Below, in pieces: positions 55,069 through 63,488 of a DNA stretch of 64,000 bases. The translations under genes were made by a program, and so were the position numbers. Every line of letters starts with the position of its first letter. Position 1 is the stretch's first letter. The notes under the pieces were generated by a model. It had not been told where the DNA came from and did no database searches. It saw only the letters and a list, made by a program, of their open reading frames with translations. Where the stretch lies: the NCBI RefSeq assembly GCF_016653635.2, contig NZ_CP067420.1, positions 3,932,001-3,996,000 of the forward strand, in the 5' to 3' direction. Origin of the DNA: Skermanella sp. TT6. Its GTDB lineage: Bacteria; Pseudomonadota; Alphaproteobacteria; Azospirillales; Azospirillaceae.

Positions 55069-56265
55069 TCAGGATGCGATCGCGGTCCGCTTCTCCGGCT
55101 GACCGTAGCCTGCGTTCAGAACCGAGCGCTCGATTTCCTTCCAGGCCCGGAGGGCCAGGCTGTCCGGAAGTTCGACATCGTCCATGCGGATGATGTCGCC
55201 GCGCTTCAGCGGACGGGTGATCACGGCATCGGCGAGCAGGCCGATCGGAACATGGCCAACGGTGTCGGCGATGCGAACCGCCTCGCCGCGCACGTCGAAG
55301 CTGCCGATGCCCGAGGCGATCCGGTCACCCGGCTTCAGGTCGCGCTTGACCACGGTGCAGACGCTGGCGACCGGCGCGGCCGAGTTGTCCAGCAGGATCC
55401 GCCGCTCGTTGACGACCCGCTTGATCGTCTTCAGGATCTCCAGGTGAACGAAGATGTTGTGCTTCAGGATGACGTAGTAGGGGCCGTCGCCCAGCTTCAG
55501 GTAGCGCAGCGCGCCCTTCTGGCGGGGATCGTGCTTGCCGACGATGAAAACGCCGTGAGGCAGCTTCAGCGACAGGATATAGTCGCTGATCGGCTTGCCG
55601 AGGCGGTCCGCGGCCTCGGCAAGCTGGGTGCCGCCGGCCTTCAAGTCGTCCTCGGGAACGCCCAGCAGGCCAGGCTTCGCGATCTCGGCGCCCAGGCCGT
55701 TGGCGACGAAGGCCTGTTCGATCTGGACCTTCGTGCCGTCGGTGAAGGAGGTCACCATCGGCAGGCTGATGCCGCTCCGGTTGCCCCAGTAGGTCATGTC
55801 CTCCAGGGTCGGGTCATGGTTCAGGAAGCCCTTGATGTTCCCATAGACCAGCGGCTCGAAGCCCATCTCCAGCGCGTCCTCGCGGAGTGCCGCCTGGTCG
55901 CCCGGCTGGTCGCCCTCGGCCTCGGTCACCAGTCCCTTGCCGACGAAGTAGGATCCGGCGGTGATGTGGAATTCCGAGTTCATCGTGACCACGGGCAGGT
56001 TCGCGCTCAGCGCCGCGGCCACGACGTCCGTCGCGTGGATCGCGTCGCCGGTGCATTCCAGCACGACGTCGGAATTCTCGATCAGGTCGGCGAGCGAGTT
56101 GGTCAGCAGCTCGGGCCGGGGGAAGCCCGCGCAGCCCTCGATCGGGCGGCGGGTCAGGACGCGCGACGCCGTGAAGCCTTTCTGCCGGTCCAGCGCCATG
56201 ATGAAATGCGAGGAAATGAAGCCGGTGCCGACGACACCGATCCGGATCTCCGGATTGTGCTGCAT
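55069..56265 (-). CDS. NAD(P)-dependent oxidoreductase with SAF domain (homoserine-dehydrogenase-like)
   Basis: A 398-residue protein. The Rossmann motif IGVVGTGFISSHFI is at the N-terminus, followed by VLECTGDAIHATDVV and NSEFHITAGSYFV as in homoserine-dehydrogenase-like proteins. The C-terminal SAF domain begins VVKRDLKPGDRIASG and includes ITRPLKRGDIIRMDDV. Proteins of this layout recur in O-antigen/EPS gene clusters. The reaction is unknown. It is 46 bases after rfbA on the same strand, so it likely acts on a nucleotide sugar or its precursor. Confidence 0.8.
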   Translation of the reverse strand: MQHNPEIRIGVVGTGFISSHFIMALDRQKGFTASRVLTRRPIEGCAGFPRPELLTNSLADLIENSDVVLECTGDAIHATDVVAAALSANLPVVTMNSEFHITAGSYFVGKGLVTEAEGDQPGDQAALREDALEMGFEPLVYGNIKGFLNHDPTLEDMTYWGNRSGISLPMVTSFTDGTKVQIEQAFVANGLGAEIAKPGLLGVPEDDLKAGGTQLAEAADRLGKPISDYILSLKLPHGVFIVGKHDPRQKGALRYLKLGDGPYYVILKHNIFVHLEILKTIKRVVNERRILLDNSAAPVASVCTVVKRDLKPGDRIASGIGSFDVRGEAVRIADTVGHVPIGLLADAVITRPLKRGDIIRMDDVELPDSLALRAWKEIERSVLNAGYGQPEKRTAIAS

Positions 56266-56311
56266 GATAATCTCCCTGGAGGGCGGCCGTCAGCCGACGG
56301 CGCCCGGATAA

Positions 56312-57226
56312 TCAGATGTGTTCGCTGTCCGACTTGAACTCCGGCTGCCAGCCGGAGAAATCCTGCTCGAGCAGCCGAAGCAGATATTTTCCATATCCCG
56401 ATTTCATCAGCGATGCGGACAGCTCCGCAAGCTGGCTATCGGTGATGTACCCCATGCGCCAGGCGATCTCTTCCGGGCAGGCAACCTTGAGGCCCTGCCG
56501 GGCTTCGATCACTTCGATGAAGTTGCCTGCATTCAGGAGGCTGTCGTGGGTCCCCGTGTCGATCCAGGCGGTTCCCCGGCCGAGCAGTTCGACCGAAAGC
56601 TTGCCGCGATCCAGATAGACGCGGTTGAGGTCGGTGATCTCCAACTCGCCGCGGGCGCTGGGCTTCAGGTCCTTGGCGATGCCGACGACATCGCTGTCGT
56701 AGAAGTACAGGCCGGTGACGGCGAAGTTGGACTTCGGCTTGGCCGGCTTCTCCTCGATGTCGGTGACCCGGCCGTCGTGGTCGAACGCGACCACGCCGTA
56801 CCGTTCCGGATCGCTCACCTGGTAGGCGAACACCACGCTGCCGTCGGTCAGCTTGGCCGCCCGCTGGAGGCGGTCGGTGATGCCGTAGCCGAAGAAGATG
56901 TTGTCGCCCAGGATCAGGGACACCGGGTCGTTGCCGATGAAGTCCTTGCCGATCAGGAACGCCTGGGCCAACCCGTCCGGGCTGGGCTGGACGGCGTAGC
57001 TGAGGTTCATCCCCCAGCGGGAGCCGTCGCCCAGCAGCCGGGCGAACAGGTCGCGGTCCTGCGGCGTGGTGATGATCAGCACGTCGCGGATGCCCGCCAG
57101 CATCAGGGTGCTGAGCGGGTAATAGATCATCGGCTTGTCGTAGACGGGGAGAAGCTGCTTGCTCACCACGCTGGTGATGGGAGCAAGCCGCGTCCCTGAC
57201 CCGCCGGCCAGGATGATCCCTTTCAT
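56312..57226 (-). CDS. rfbA: Glucose-1-phosphate thymidylyltransferase
   Basis: Makes dTDP-glucose, the entry to dTDP-deoxysugars. The 304-residue protein has [20 protein letters not shown] with [13 protein letters not shown] after it, [10 protein letters not shown] and [12 protein letters not shown], all diagnostic of RmlA. The start overlaps the epimerase gene by 4 bases. The rest of the rhamnose pathway is incomplete here: rmlC is close by, but no clear rmlB was found. Confidence 0.95.
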   Translation of the reverse strand: MKGIILAGGSGTRLAPITSVVSKQLLPVYDKPMIYYPLSTLMLAGIRDVLIITTPQDRDLFARLLGDGSRWGMNLSYAVQPSPDGLAQAFLIGKDFIGNDPVSLILGDNIFFGYGITDRLQRAAKLTDGSVVFAYQVSDPERYGVVAFDHDGRVTDIEEKPAKPKSNFAVTGLYFYDSDVVGIAKDLKPSARGELEITDLNRVYLDRGKLSVELLGRGTAWIDTGTHDSLLNAGNFIEVIEARQGLKVACPEEIAWRMGYITDSQLAELSASLMKSGYGKYLLRLLEQDFSGWQPEFKSDSEHI

Positions 57227-58290
57227 TCAGCCGCCTCCGAACGGCGCAGGCTCTCGGCCTCGGCTTCCGGGATATCGAAGATGCCGCCGTACAGCTCGAC
57301 CTTCCGGATGATCTCGTGCCACTTGACCAGGTTCTTGTACCAGTCCAGCGTGATCGTCTCGGTGGTGCGGTCCAGCTCTCCCGACTCCAGCTTCGCGGCG
57401 ATCTCGCGGATGCCGTCCTCGGCGACGCGCTGGGCCTTCCAGCCGAGCGACTCGATCCGGTCGAACGACACGCGGTAGGAGCGGGTGTCGGCGTCGCCGT
57501 ACCACTCGATCTCGACCTTGTTCGGCAGGGTGTCCACGACGATCTGCGCGAGCTGGCCGATTTGATAGTTGTTGGCCTCGGAGCCGACGTTGAAGATCCG
57601 GCCGTTCACCTTCTCGGCGGGGGCGGTCAGCATGAACATCTGGGCCGACGCGGTGTCGCGGACATGGACCATCGGGCGCCACTGGGAGCCGTCGCGCATC
57701 AGCGGCAGCTTGCTGGTCTTCCAGGCGCCGAAGGTCATGCCGTTCACGGCTAGGTCCAGCCGCATGCGCGGGCTGTAGCCGTAGACGGTCGCCTGGCGCA
57801 GGACGATGACGGTGAAATTGTCGTCGGCCAGCGGCAGCACGCCGTGCTCGGCCTGCTCGTTGGCCTTGGCATAGGTGGTAAGCGGGTTGGTTGCCGTTTC
57901 CTCGTTAGCAACAACCCCGTCGGGCTGGAAACCGTAAATGCTGCACGACGACGGCAGGACATAACGCTTGACGCCGGCCTGCTTGGCCAGCTCGGCACAC
58001 CGAACCCGGGCGCGATGGTTGACCGCCCAGGTCACGTCCTGGAACAGCTCGCCGCTGGGATCGTTGGAGATGGCCGCCAGGTCGATGACCGCATCGACCC
58101 CGGCGAAATCCGACACGGAGAGACGGCGGACGTCCTCGCGGACCATTTCCAGGTCCGGGTGGGACTTCAGCAGCTCGTGACCGAAGAAGAACCGGTCGAC
58201 CGCGCGCACGGCATAGCCCTGGTCGAGCAGCATCGGGACGAGTGTTGTGCCGATATAACCGCCGGCGCCGGTGACCATCACACGCTGCAT
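57223..58290 (-). CDS. NAD-dependent epimerase/dehydratase with altered YxxxK
   Basis: Extended SDR of 355 residues from ATG 58290, preceded by GAGGA. The cofactor motif VTGAGGYIG is intact. [12 protein letters not shown] and PSSCSIYG follow, but the catalytic motif reads Y140-A-K-A-N144, so the usual Lys four residues after Tyr is Asn. Tyr, Ser and the substrate-side block [16 protein letters not shown] are conserved. It may have shifted catalysis or be a reductase/isomerase of a different kind. It overlaps rfbA and lies 318 bases after rfbC. Confidence 0.85.
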   Translation of the reverse strand: MQRVMVTGAGGYIGTTLVPMLLDQGYAVRAVDRFFFGHELLKSHPDLEMVREDVRRLSVSDFAGVDAVIDLAAISNDPSGELFQDVTWAVNHRARVRCAELAKQAGVKRYVLPSSCSIYGFQPDGVVANEETATNPLTTYAKANEQAEHGVLPLADDNFTVIVLRQATVYGYSPRMRLDLAVNGMTFGAWKTSKLPLMRDGSQWRPMVHVRDTASAQMFMLTAPAEKVNGRIFNVGSEANNYQIGQLAQIVVDTLPNKVEIEWYGDADTRSYRVSFDRIESLGWKAQRVAEDGIREIAAKLESGELDRTTETITLDWYKNLVKWHEIIRKVELYGGIFDIPEAEAESLRRSEAAE

Positions 58291-58608
58291 TGTATATTCC
58301 TCGGCTGGTGCATAATGGTGCAAAGCACAGGGTCCGCGAACCTCGCGAAAATCTTGCCCCGGTGCGTTGACCGTAATTGTTTCGGGTCTAGAGACGTTTC
58401 AGGTCTTGAAACAAGGGCTTGGCTTCTTCGCCCCTTGTCTGTGACCATTTTAAGCGACTGCCGGTCTGTACACAGCTATCGCTTCGGTAGTTACTCGATT
58501 AATCGAACGGAGATGCCTAGCATTCGTTCCGCGATGTCTGGAGAGGAAATCGGAGTGCTCTTATCAGGATCCCCCTTTCACACTCTCCAGACCGTCGCGA
58601 TACTCTCC
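58291..58608. other. Intergenic region rfbC / epimerase
   Basis: 318 bases without a gene. Near rfbC it contains a long inverted repeat (annotated separately). A 7-bp stem ACAAGGG/CCCTTGT with a 14-base loop is near 58407-58440. The Shine-Dalgarno of the epimerase gene is at its left end. A promoter for the epimerase-rfbA-dehydrogenase run is expected here. Confidence 0.4.
58530..58599. repeat. Long imperfect inverted repeat after rfbC
   Basis: The 10-base arms GTCTGGAGAG (58536-58545) and CTCTCCAGAC (58583-58592) are perfect and extend imperfectly through flanking CGCGA/TCGCG (58530-58534, 58595-58599). They enclose 37 bases and end nine bases from the rfbC stop, so an mRNA-end structure is likely. 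Confidence 0.55.
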
Positions 58609-59160
58609 TCAGAAGGCATCCTTCAGGTCGCGCAGGCGCGGCTGCACCTTGTCCTTGTCGGACAGGACGGCCTGATCGCCGGCCACCGGCCACTCGATCC
58701 CCAGATCCGGGTCGTTCCACAGGAGGCCGCGGTCGTGGCTGGGAGCGTAATAGTTGGTCACCTTGTAGATGACCTCCGTATCGGGCTCCAGCGTCACGAA
58801 ACCATGGGCGAAACCCACGGGAACCAGGATCTGCCGGCCGGACTCCGCATCGAGGCGGGCCTTGACGTGCCGGCCGAAGGTCGGGGAACCGCGCCGCAGG
58901 TCGACCGCCACGTCCAGGATCGCTCCCTTGACGACGCGGACCAGCTTGTCCTGCGCATAGGGCTGGAGCTGGAAGTGGAGGCCGCGAACGGTGCCCACGG
59001 GAACCGACAGGGAGTGGTTGTCCTGCACGAATTCCTTCGTGAAACCGATACCCTCCAGGGCTTTGCGGTTGTAGGTCTCGACGAAGAAGCCACGGTGATC
59101 ACCGAACTTGCGGGGAGTCAGCAGCTTGACGTCGGGTATTTCGGTCTCAACGATTTCCAT
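58609..59160 (-). CDS. rfbC: dTDP-4-dehydrorhamnose 3,5-epimerase
   Basis: Cupin epimerase (RmlC) of the dTDP-sugar pathway, 183 residues. FGDHRGFFVETYN, VQDNHSLS, the catalytic His in GTVRGLHFQ, the conserved KGAILDVAVDLRRGSPTFG and the YKVTNYYAP block with its Tyr are all there. It is 11 bases after the export lipoprotein gene, so they are likely co-transcribed. Confidence 0.95.
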   Translation of the reverse strand: MEIVETEIPDVKLLTPRKFGDHRGFFVETYNRKALEGIGFTKEFVQDNHSLSVPVGTVRGLHFQLQPYAQDKLVRVVKGAILDVAVDLRRGSPTFGRHVKARLDAESGRQILVPVGFAHGFVTLEPDTEVIYKVTNYYAPSHDRGLLWNDPDLGIEWPVAGDQAVLSDKDKVQPRLRDLKDAF

Positions 59161-59171
59161 GGTGTCGCGGC

Positions 59172-59744
59172 TCAGAAGAGGCGTTCCGGGATGCGGACGA
59201 CGTCGTCCGGCAGGACCCGGGTGTTGATCGGGGCGCGCCGCTCGATCTTTTCCGGATCGTTGCCGCGGGTGACCAGGATATAGTCCTGGCGACCGCGATA
59301 GGTGTAGCCGCCCGCCATCGCGACGGCGGTGGTCGCCGTCATGCCGTTGGCATAGGGGTACTGGCCGGGATTGTTCACTTCGCCGATGATGTAGAAGGGT
59401 CGGAAAGTGATCACTTCGGCGCTGACGCGGGCGTCGCGGACGTAGCCTTCATTGAGCTTCTGGGCGATGGCCGTTTCCAGCTGGCGGGACGTCTTTCCCT
59501 TGGCCTCGACCTCGCCGACGAGCGGCATCGCGACATATCCGGCGCCATCGACGCGGAAAGTGCCGGAGAGCTGCTCCTGGCCGAAAACGGTGATGCGGAC
59601 TTCGTCGCCTGCCCCCAGCTGGTACTCGCCCACGGTCGCGGTCTGCGTCTCCAGCGGCGCGTTCGAGCCGGTGTTCTGGCAGGCCGCCAGGCTCACGGCC
59701 ACGACGCAACCGGTCGCAACTTTCTTCCAGGTAGCAAAAAGCAT
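59172..59744 (-). CDS. Polysaccharide biosynthesis/export lipoprotein (Wza/ExoF-like)
   Basis: Outer-membrane polysaccharide-export protein of 190 residues. The signal ends with lipobox SLAACQ. The Poly_export segment YQLGAGDEVRITVFGQEQLSGTFRVDGAGYVAMPLVGEV follows (landmarks YQLGAGDEVRI, VDGAGYVAMPLVGEV), then a SLBB-like repeat FYIIGEVNNPGQYPY. This is shorter than full Wza, as in many alphaproteobacterial EPS loci. AGAGGA precedes the ATG. An intrinsic terminator separates it from the beta-barrel gene. Confidence 0.9.
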   Translation of the reverse strand: MLFATWKKVATGCVVAVSLAACQNTGSNAPLETQTATVGEYQLGAGDEVRITVFGQEQLSGTFRVDGAGYVAMPLVGEVEAKGKTSRQLETAIAQKLNEGYVRDARVSAEVITFRPFYIIGEVNNPGQYPYANGMTATTAVAMAGGYTYRGRQDYILVTRGNDPEKIERRAPINTRVLPDDVVRIPERLF

Positions 59745-60041
59745 CGGTTCCTCTTCTCTGGGCCTTGCCGGATCGTCGCGGGGCTATATCACGCCTGACC
59801 GGCCCTCCGGAATGCGGGCACTCCGCATCCCTGCCCCCTTACGACCACGCGAATACTATCGACAATGCGCCTAAACTGAAAAAGAGGAGAGGAATTAAGC
59901 CTATGGCAGTAATGGAATGCATTGCTTCTGAAATTTTTTTCATTACCCGATACACCTCTGCAGTACCGATCTTTCGGGCGGTTTTCGACACTGGAGCTTG
60001 CGACGTCCCATTCACGCCGCTACCGGAAATTTCGGATAGGT
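59745..60041 (-). promoter_or_regulatory. Leader/promoter region of the export lipoprotein gene
   Basis: About 300 noncoding bases between a terminator and the lipoprotein gene, with AT-rich patches (for example near 59925-59950). The Shine-Dalgarno AGAGGA lies at about 59748-59753. No firm -35/-10 pair could be chosen. Confidence 0.4.
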
Positions 60042-60078
60042 CAAATAAAAAGGCGGCGCCTGCTGGGCAAGCGCCGCC
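60042..60078 (-). terminator. Intrinsic terminator after the beta-barrel gene
   Basis: On the minus strand GGCGGCGC pairs with GCGCCGCC (60071-60078 with 60052-60059) around an eleven-base loop, followed by TTTTTATTT. It lies 28 bases after the stop. Confidence 0.85.
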
Positions 60079-60105
60079 GGCGGACCGGATAGGTCCGAAG
60101 GGTCT

Positions 60106-61347
60106 TCAGAGCTGGGCGCCGAGACGCAGCGCGAACAGGTTGCGGTCGTAATCGTCACCCGCCTGGTTGGAGTCGCGGCGCGAGAAGGTGTAGGTGCCCC
60201 GGAGATAGAAGTTCCGGTTCAGCGTGTAGGTGGCGCCGGCCTGCAACAGGTAGAAGTCCTCTTCCCGGTCGGTCTCCTGGTAGTCGTCGTTCCGGTATTC
60301 GGCCCTCGCCGACAGGATCACGTTGCGCAGCAGTTCGTGATCGACTCCGATCTGGAAGGTCGAACGATCGCGGGGGTTCGGCGTGGTTCCGAAACCTTCC
60401 TCGACCCCGCGCGAGATGTCGCCGGAAATGGTCGTGAGCTGGGTGACGGCGTAATCCAGCGACAGGCCGTAGGCGACGCCGGTGAAATCGCTGTAGACGT
60501 CTTCGTCGTAATCGCGCGAGAGATAGCCGGCGAACACTTCGCCGGTCAGCAGCGAGGTCAGGTCGATCGTGGTGCCGACCACCGCTTCATAGCTGTCGCT
60601 GTCGGGCGGCAGCAGGCCCTCGTCGTACTCGGTGCGAACATAGGTCAGGCGCACGAACGGCCGGTATCCGGGCGACAGGTCGTAACCGATCTGGCCCGTG
60701 GCGGTATAGGCCCAGTTGTCGCGGTCGTCCTGGTCGAGGATCGTGCCGCCGATCGAGGCCACGTCGTCGTAGTCCTCGTTCTCCGCACCGACGCTGAAGC
60801 TGGTCAGGAAACGGTTGAACCGATGGGTATAGCCCAGTTCCGCCCCGCTGCGCGTGAACTCCACCGGCTCGGACGCCGCGTCCGGAGTGTCCGGGTCGCC
60901 GCGATCGTCGTGCAGCTTGCGGTGCGCCAGATCGAGCGAAACCGCCGCGTCGCCCGTGATGTCGAAACGCCCGCCGCCGGTGACGAAATAGTCGACGTAG
61001 TTCTCGCTGGTATTGTCGGCATAACGGCCGATGTCGGCCCCGGCCCCGAAGCGCAGCTGGTGCCGGTTGAAATCCGACTGCACGGTGACCGACGGGAGCA
61101 CCTGGAACAGGAAGTCGCCTTCCTCGTTGGTGTCGGAGGCGAAGACGTTGTCGTCGTAGGTCGTGCCAAGCTCGATCTTCGGGAAGATCAGGAAACCGCC
61201 CTGGCGGATGCCCAACGGATCCAGTTCCGGCCGCGGACGGTCCAGGACGCTGGCCCCGCGCTGAAGCTCCTGGGCAATCACCGCGGTGCTGGTCCCCGCC
61301 AGCAGAGCGGCCGCACCGAAGAGCAGTGGCAAAGTCTTGATCTTCAT
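60106..61347 (-). CDS. Outer membrane beta-barrel protein of polysaccharide locus
   Basis: A 413-residue protein from ATG 61347 with a signal peptide (MKIKTLPLLFGAAALLAGTS, cleavage near IAQ). The rest is a succession of amphipathic strands with alternating aromatic residues, starting FLIFPKIELGTTYDDNVFAS, and ends in LFALRLGAQL, a typical barrel end. It resembles the BBP2_2-type barrels encoded in alphaproteobacterial exopolysaccharide loci, probably the outer-membrane conduit. ATG 61380 is also open. It lies upstream of the export lipoprotein gene. Confidence 0.85.
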   Translation of the reverse strand: MKIKTLPLLFGAAALLAGTSTAVIAQELQRGASVLDRPRPELDPLGIRQGGFLIFPKIELGTTYDDNVFASDTNEEGDFLFQVLPSVTVQSDFNRHQLRFGAGADIGRYADNTSENYVDYFVTGGGRFDITGDAAVSLDLAHRKLHDDRGDPDTPDAASEPVEFTRSGAELGYTHRFNRFLTSFSVGAENEDYDDVASIGGTILDQDDRDNWAYTATGQIGYDLSPGYRPFVRLTYVRTEYDEGLLPPDSDSYEAVVGTTIDLTSLLTGEVFAGYLSRDYDEDVYSDFTGVAYGLSLDYAVTQLTTISGDISRGVEEGFGTTPNPRDRSTFQIGVDHELLRNVILSARAEYRNDDYQETDREEDFYLLQAGATYTLNRNFYLRGTYTFSRRDSNQAGDDYDRNLFALRLGAQL

Positions 61348-61534
61348 CGCCCCCACCGAAAATGGCAATCTGTTGAACATACTAAAAAGCCCCTAGGGAC
61401 GGCCCTTGACGAGCCGGCCGACCCTAATGAAGCCAGAAACCTCAAGGCAAGCAACCATGCGGGCGCACTGATGCGCGTTTGTGCATCATGTGTGCCCAAT
61501 AGACAACATATATCCAATAGGATAGGCAATTCCG

Positions 61535-61556
61535 CCGAAGACGGCGGGGTCTTCGG
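61535..61556 (-). terminator. Hairpin after the nucleotide-sugar reductase gene
   Basis: CCGAAGAC (61535-61542) and GTCTTCGG (61549-61556) form an 8-bp stem with a six-base loop, 24 bases after the stop of the minus-strand gene. No U-run. Confidence 0.45.
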
Positions 61557-61579
61557 TGAATTTGCCTGCCTCGACCGCG

Positions 61580-62407
61580 CTACCCGTCGACCCGGCTCTC
61601 CGCCTTGGCAAGGCGTCGGCCCAGACTGCGGCAATATTCGGGAAGCGCACCGCTTGGCCAAGACCAGTCGGTTGCCGTCACGATCTTGGTCACGTCCAGG
61701 ACGAATTCGTCATGGATTCGCGGCGAGGTGACGACCAGCTCGCCGCGGCCGAATCCCTCGATCACCCAGAGCGCCATGCGCCCGACCTCGACGCAGGCGC
61801 CGGAACCGACATTGTAGGTTCCGACCAACCGATGGTTGAGCACGGCCCTTATCGCCGCCGCCACCTGCTCCACCGGCAGGAAGTCGCGCCGCACGAAGGG
61901 GCTGACGTCGAGCATTATCCGGTTCTCGCCGGCGAGCCGCCCGAGCATCAGGCTCATGAAGCTGGGCCGGGCTTCGAGACGATCATACCCGACCACGTTC
62001 CCCACCCGGAGAATCGTCAGCCGCTCGCCGAGAAGGTTGGCCAGGACCCGCTCGATCGTCAGCTTGTTGCGTCCGTAGGGATCGATCGGGCCGACCGGAC
62101 CGTCCTCCGCCGCTCCGAAGGCGTATTCCGGCGCATAGACCTTGCGGGTGCTGAGCATGACGTAATCCAGGCCCAGTTCCGCCGCCGCCCGTCCCAGGCG
62201 CAGGTCGATATCCAGTTCGGCCCTGTAAGGCCCGCTCCGGAGTTCGGGATGATAGGCGAAATTGACGATCCGCCCGATACCGTCGAGCAGGTCCGGCCGG
62301 TCCAATTCGTCATGGCCGACATAACGGCAGTTCGGAACGCCTCCGCAGTCGCGCAATGCCCTGGCAAGCAGGCTGTTGCGGCCGACGATCAGGGTCGCGT
62401 CGCCCAT
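61580..62407 (-). CDS. NAD-dependent epimerase / RmlD-like sugar-nucleotide reductase
   Basis: A 275-residue extended SDR from ATG 62407, preceded by GAGG five bases away. The dinucleotide site is a short form, ATLIVGRNSLLARAL. The catalytic motif is YGRNK (in IDPYGRNKLTIERVL), and Ser/Thr are in MLSTRKVYAPE. VLRVGNVVGY and FLPVEQVAAAI follow. The overall layout resembles RmlD-type reductases or UDP-sugar epimerases, though the substrate cannot be told. It starts the polysaccharide locus, 233 bases from the barrel gene. Confidence 0.82.
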   Translation of the reverse strand: MGDATLIVGRNSLLARALRDCGGVPNCRYVGHDELDRPDLLDGIGRIVNFAYHPELRSGPYRAELDIDLRLGRAAAELGLDYVMLSTRKVYAPEYAFGAAEDGPVGPIDPYGRNKLTIERVLANLLGERLTILRVGNVVGYDRLEARPSFMSLMLGRLAGENRIMLDVSPFVRRDFLPVEQVAAAIRAVLNHRLVGTYNVGSGACVEVGRMALWVIEGFGRGELVVTSPRIHDEFVLDVTKIVTATDWSWPSGALPEYCRSLGRRLAKAESRVDG

Positions 62408-62583
62408 CAGTCCTCTCGGGCAGGTCGATTTCGGTTCAGGCTGGCCCTTCACGGGATCGGCATCATAGGCCCGCTCCGCCGGCGCGCGACGGGGCAATCG
62501 GATGCATTCGATCGGATTAACCTCCGGTAAAATGTTTAGAAATATTATCGTATGATAAGGCAACAGCGATCCGGGAGCCGTCC

Positions 62584-62919
62584 ATGTCCGTGCCAGCGTC
62601 GAACCGCCGAGTAACCTATACCCTGGCAACTCTCAGGCGGGGCGTCTGGCAGACCAGCGGCACGATCGACAGCCTGGACTCCGCCCTCGCCAGGGCGCGC
62701 GAGACGCTGGGCACCGGCAAGGTCGAACGGGTCAGGGTCGAGCAGTGCTTCACCGATCCCGGAGCCAAGCGCGCCGTCATGACCACCGTCTTCGAAGAGG
62801 CGGGCGCGGCCCCGCCCAGGTTCGAGGTCAACGCCTGGATGCTCCTGGGCATTTCCGTGCTGCTGGGGATCGCCGCGTTCCTGATCACCGGCTTTCTGCT
62901 TCAGGGTCCGGGCTCCTGA
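62584..62919 (+). CDS. Small C-terminally anchored membrane protein, unknown
   Basis: A 111-residue protein with a soluble N-terminal part (TYTLATLRRGVWQTSGTIDS, ending KRAVMTTVFEE) and one C-terminal membrane helix (WMLLGISVLLGIAAFLITGFLL). I do not recognise a family. It is divergent from the reductase gene and precedes another small gene, 68 bases away. Confidence 0.6.
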   Translation: MSVPASNRRVTYTLATLRRGVWQTSGTIDSLDSALARARETLGTGKVERVRVEQCFTDPGAKRAVMTTVFEEAGAAPPRFEVNAWMLLGISVLLGIAAFLITGFLLQGPGS

Positions 62920-62987
62920 ACCTTTTCGCCTTCCCGTCCCTTATTCCCGTACCGCAAACGTGGAAGAGAGTCAGGGAGAGGCAAGAC

Positions 62988-63179
62988 ATGACCGACGAAC
63001 GCGATCTCAGGAAGCCGGGGGAAAGACCCGTTCCGCCGCGTCGCCCAGGCAGCGACTCCGCGATGCCGCCCTATGCGCCCGGCGGCGTCCCCGAACCGAC
63101 CCAGGGCGAGGAAACCGCCAGCACGACCGAGGAACGGGAAGTTCCGCCTTCGGGCTTTCCGCCCAAGCGTGCTCCCTGA
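62988..63179 (+). CDS. Small Pro-rich hypothetical protein
   Basis: A 63-residue hydrophilic protein from ATG 62988 (MTDERDLRKPGERPVPPRRP), Pro/Glu/Thr-rich and probably disordered, ending SGFPPKRAP. GGGAGAGG lies eight bases upstream, a strong Shine-Dalgarno, which is the best support. I recognise no family. Confidence 0.5.
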   Translation: MTDERDLRKPGERPVPPRRPGSDSAMPPYAPGGVPEPTQGEETASTTEEREVPPSGFPPKRAP

Positions 63180-63233
63180 ACGATCCGGGGCGGCGCGGGC
63201 AGCGGAACTACCGGCGCCGCCGCCCCGTCGCTG

Positions 63234-63251
63234 TGTTGCGTTGATGCAACA
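63234..63251 (+). repeat. Short hairpin TGTTGC/GCAACA
   Basis: A 6-bp stem with a six-base loop (63234-63239, 63246-63251) in the 300-base stretch between the small Pro-rich gene and the sRNA candidate. It may be a weak terminator for that gene. Confidence 0.3.
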
Positions 63252-63298
63252 GTCGCTCGATAATGTGATTGAAAATCGGCCTGATGCTCGCTTCCATA

Positions 63299-63326
63299 TT
63301 GCATCTGCGAGCGCATTCATTAATTT
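63299..63326 (+). promoter_or_regulatory. Promoter of the small RNA candidate
   Basis: TTGCAT (63299-63304), 16-base spacer, TAATTT (63321-63326). The start of transcription is predicted at 63332-63334, exactly where the first hairpin of the RNA begins. Confidence 0.5.
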
Positions 63327-63332
63327 TTGCAT

Positions 63333-63410
63333 TGCAGCAAGCGATTGCTGCTTCGCCCTTGTTGGGCGTTTCCTCCCTAGACTCAGGCCGCTCCCAAGGC
63401 GGCCTTTTTT
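63333..63410 (+). ncRNA. Small RNA candidate with CCUCCC motif (cuckoo/CcsR-like)
   Basis: About 78 bases with three successive hairpins: GCAGCAA/TTGCTGC with a GCGA tetraloop (63334-63351); CGCCC/GGGCG with loop TTGTT (63354-63368); and a terminator GGCCGC/GCGGCC followed by TTTTTT (63386-63410). Between the last two is single-stranded GTTTCCTCCC (63368-63377), an anti-Shine-Dalgarno-type motif known from alphaproteobacterial CcsR/cuckoo RNAs. It has its own promoter and no open frame. Family membership is inferred. Confidence 0.68.
63386..63410 (+). terminator. Intrinsic terminator of the small RNA
   Basis: GGCCGC (63386-63391) pairs with GCGGCC (63399-63404); loop TCCCAAG; six Ts follow directly. 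Confidence 0.85.
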
Positions 63411-63488
63411 CTGCCAGATCGCCAAAGATTGGGCAAGCCTGTACAGACGAAGTAAGGCACTGCCTTTAGGTATAGGCGGCGACGGGCA

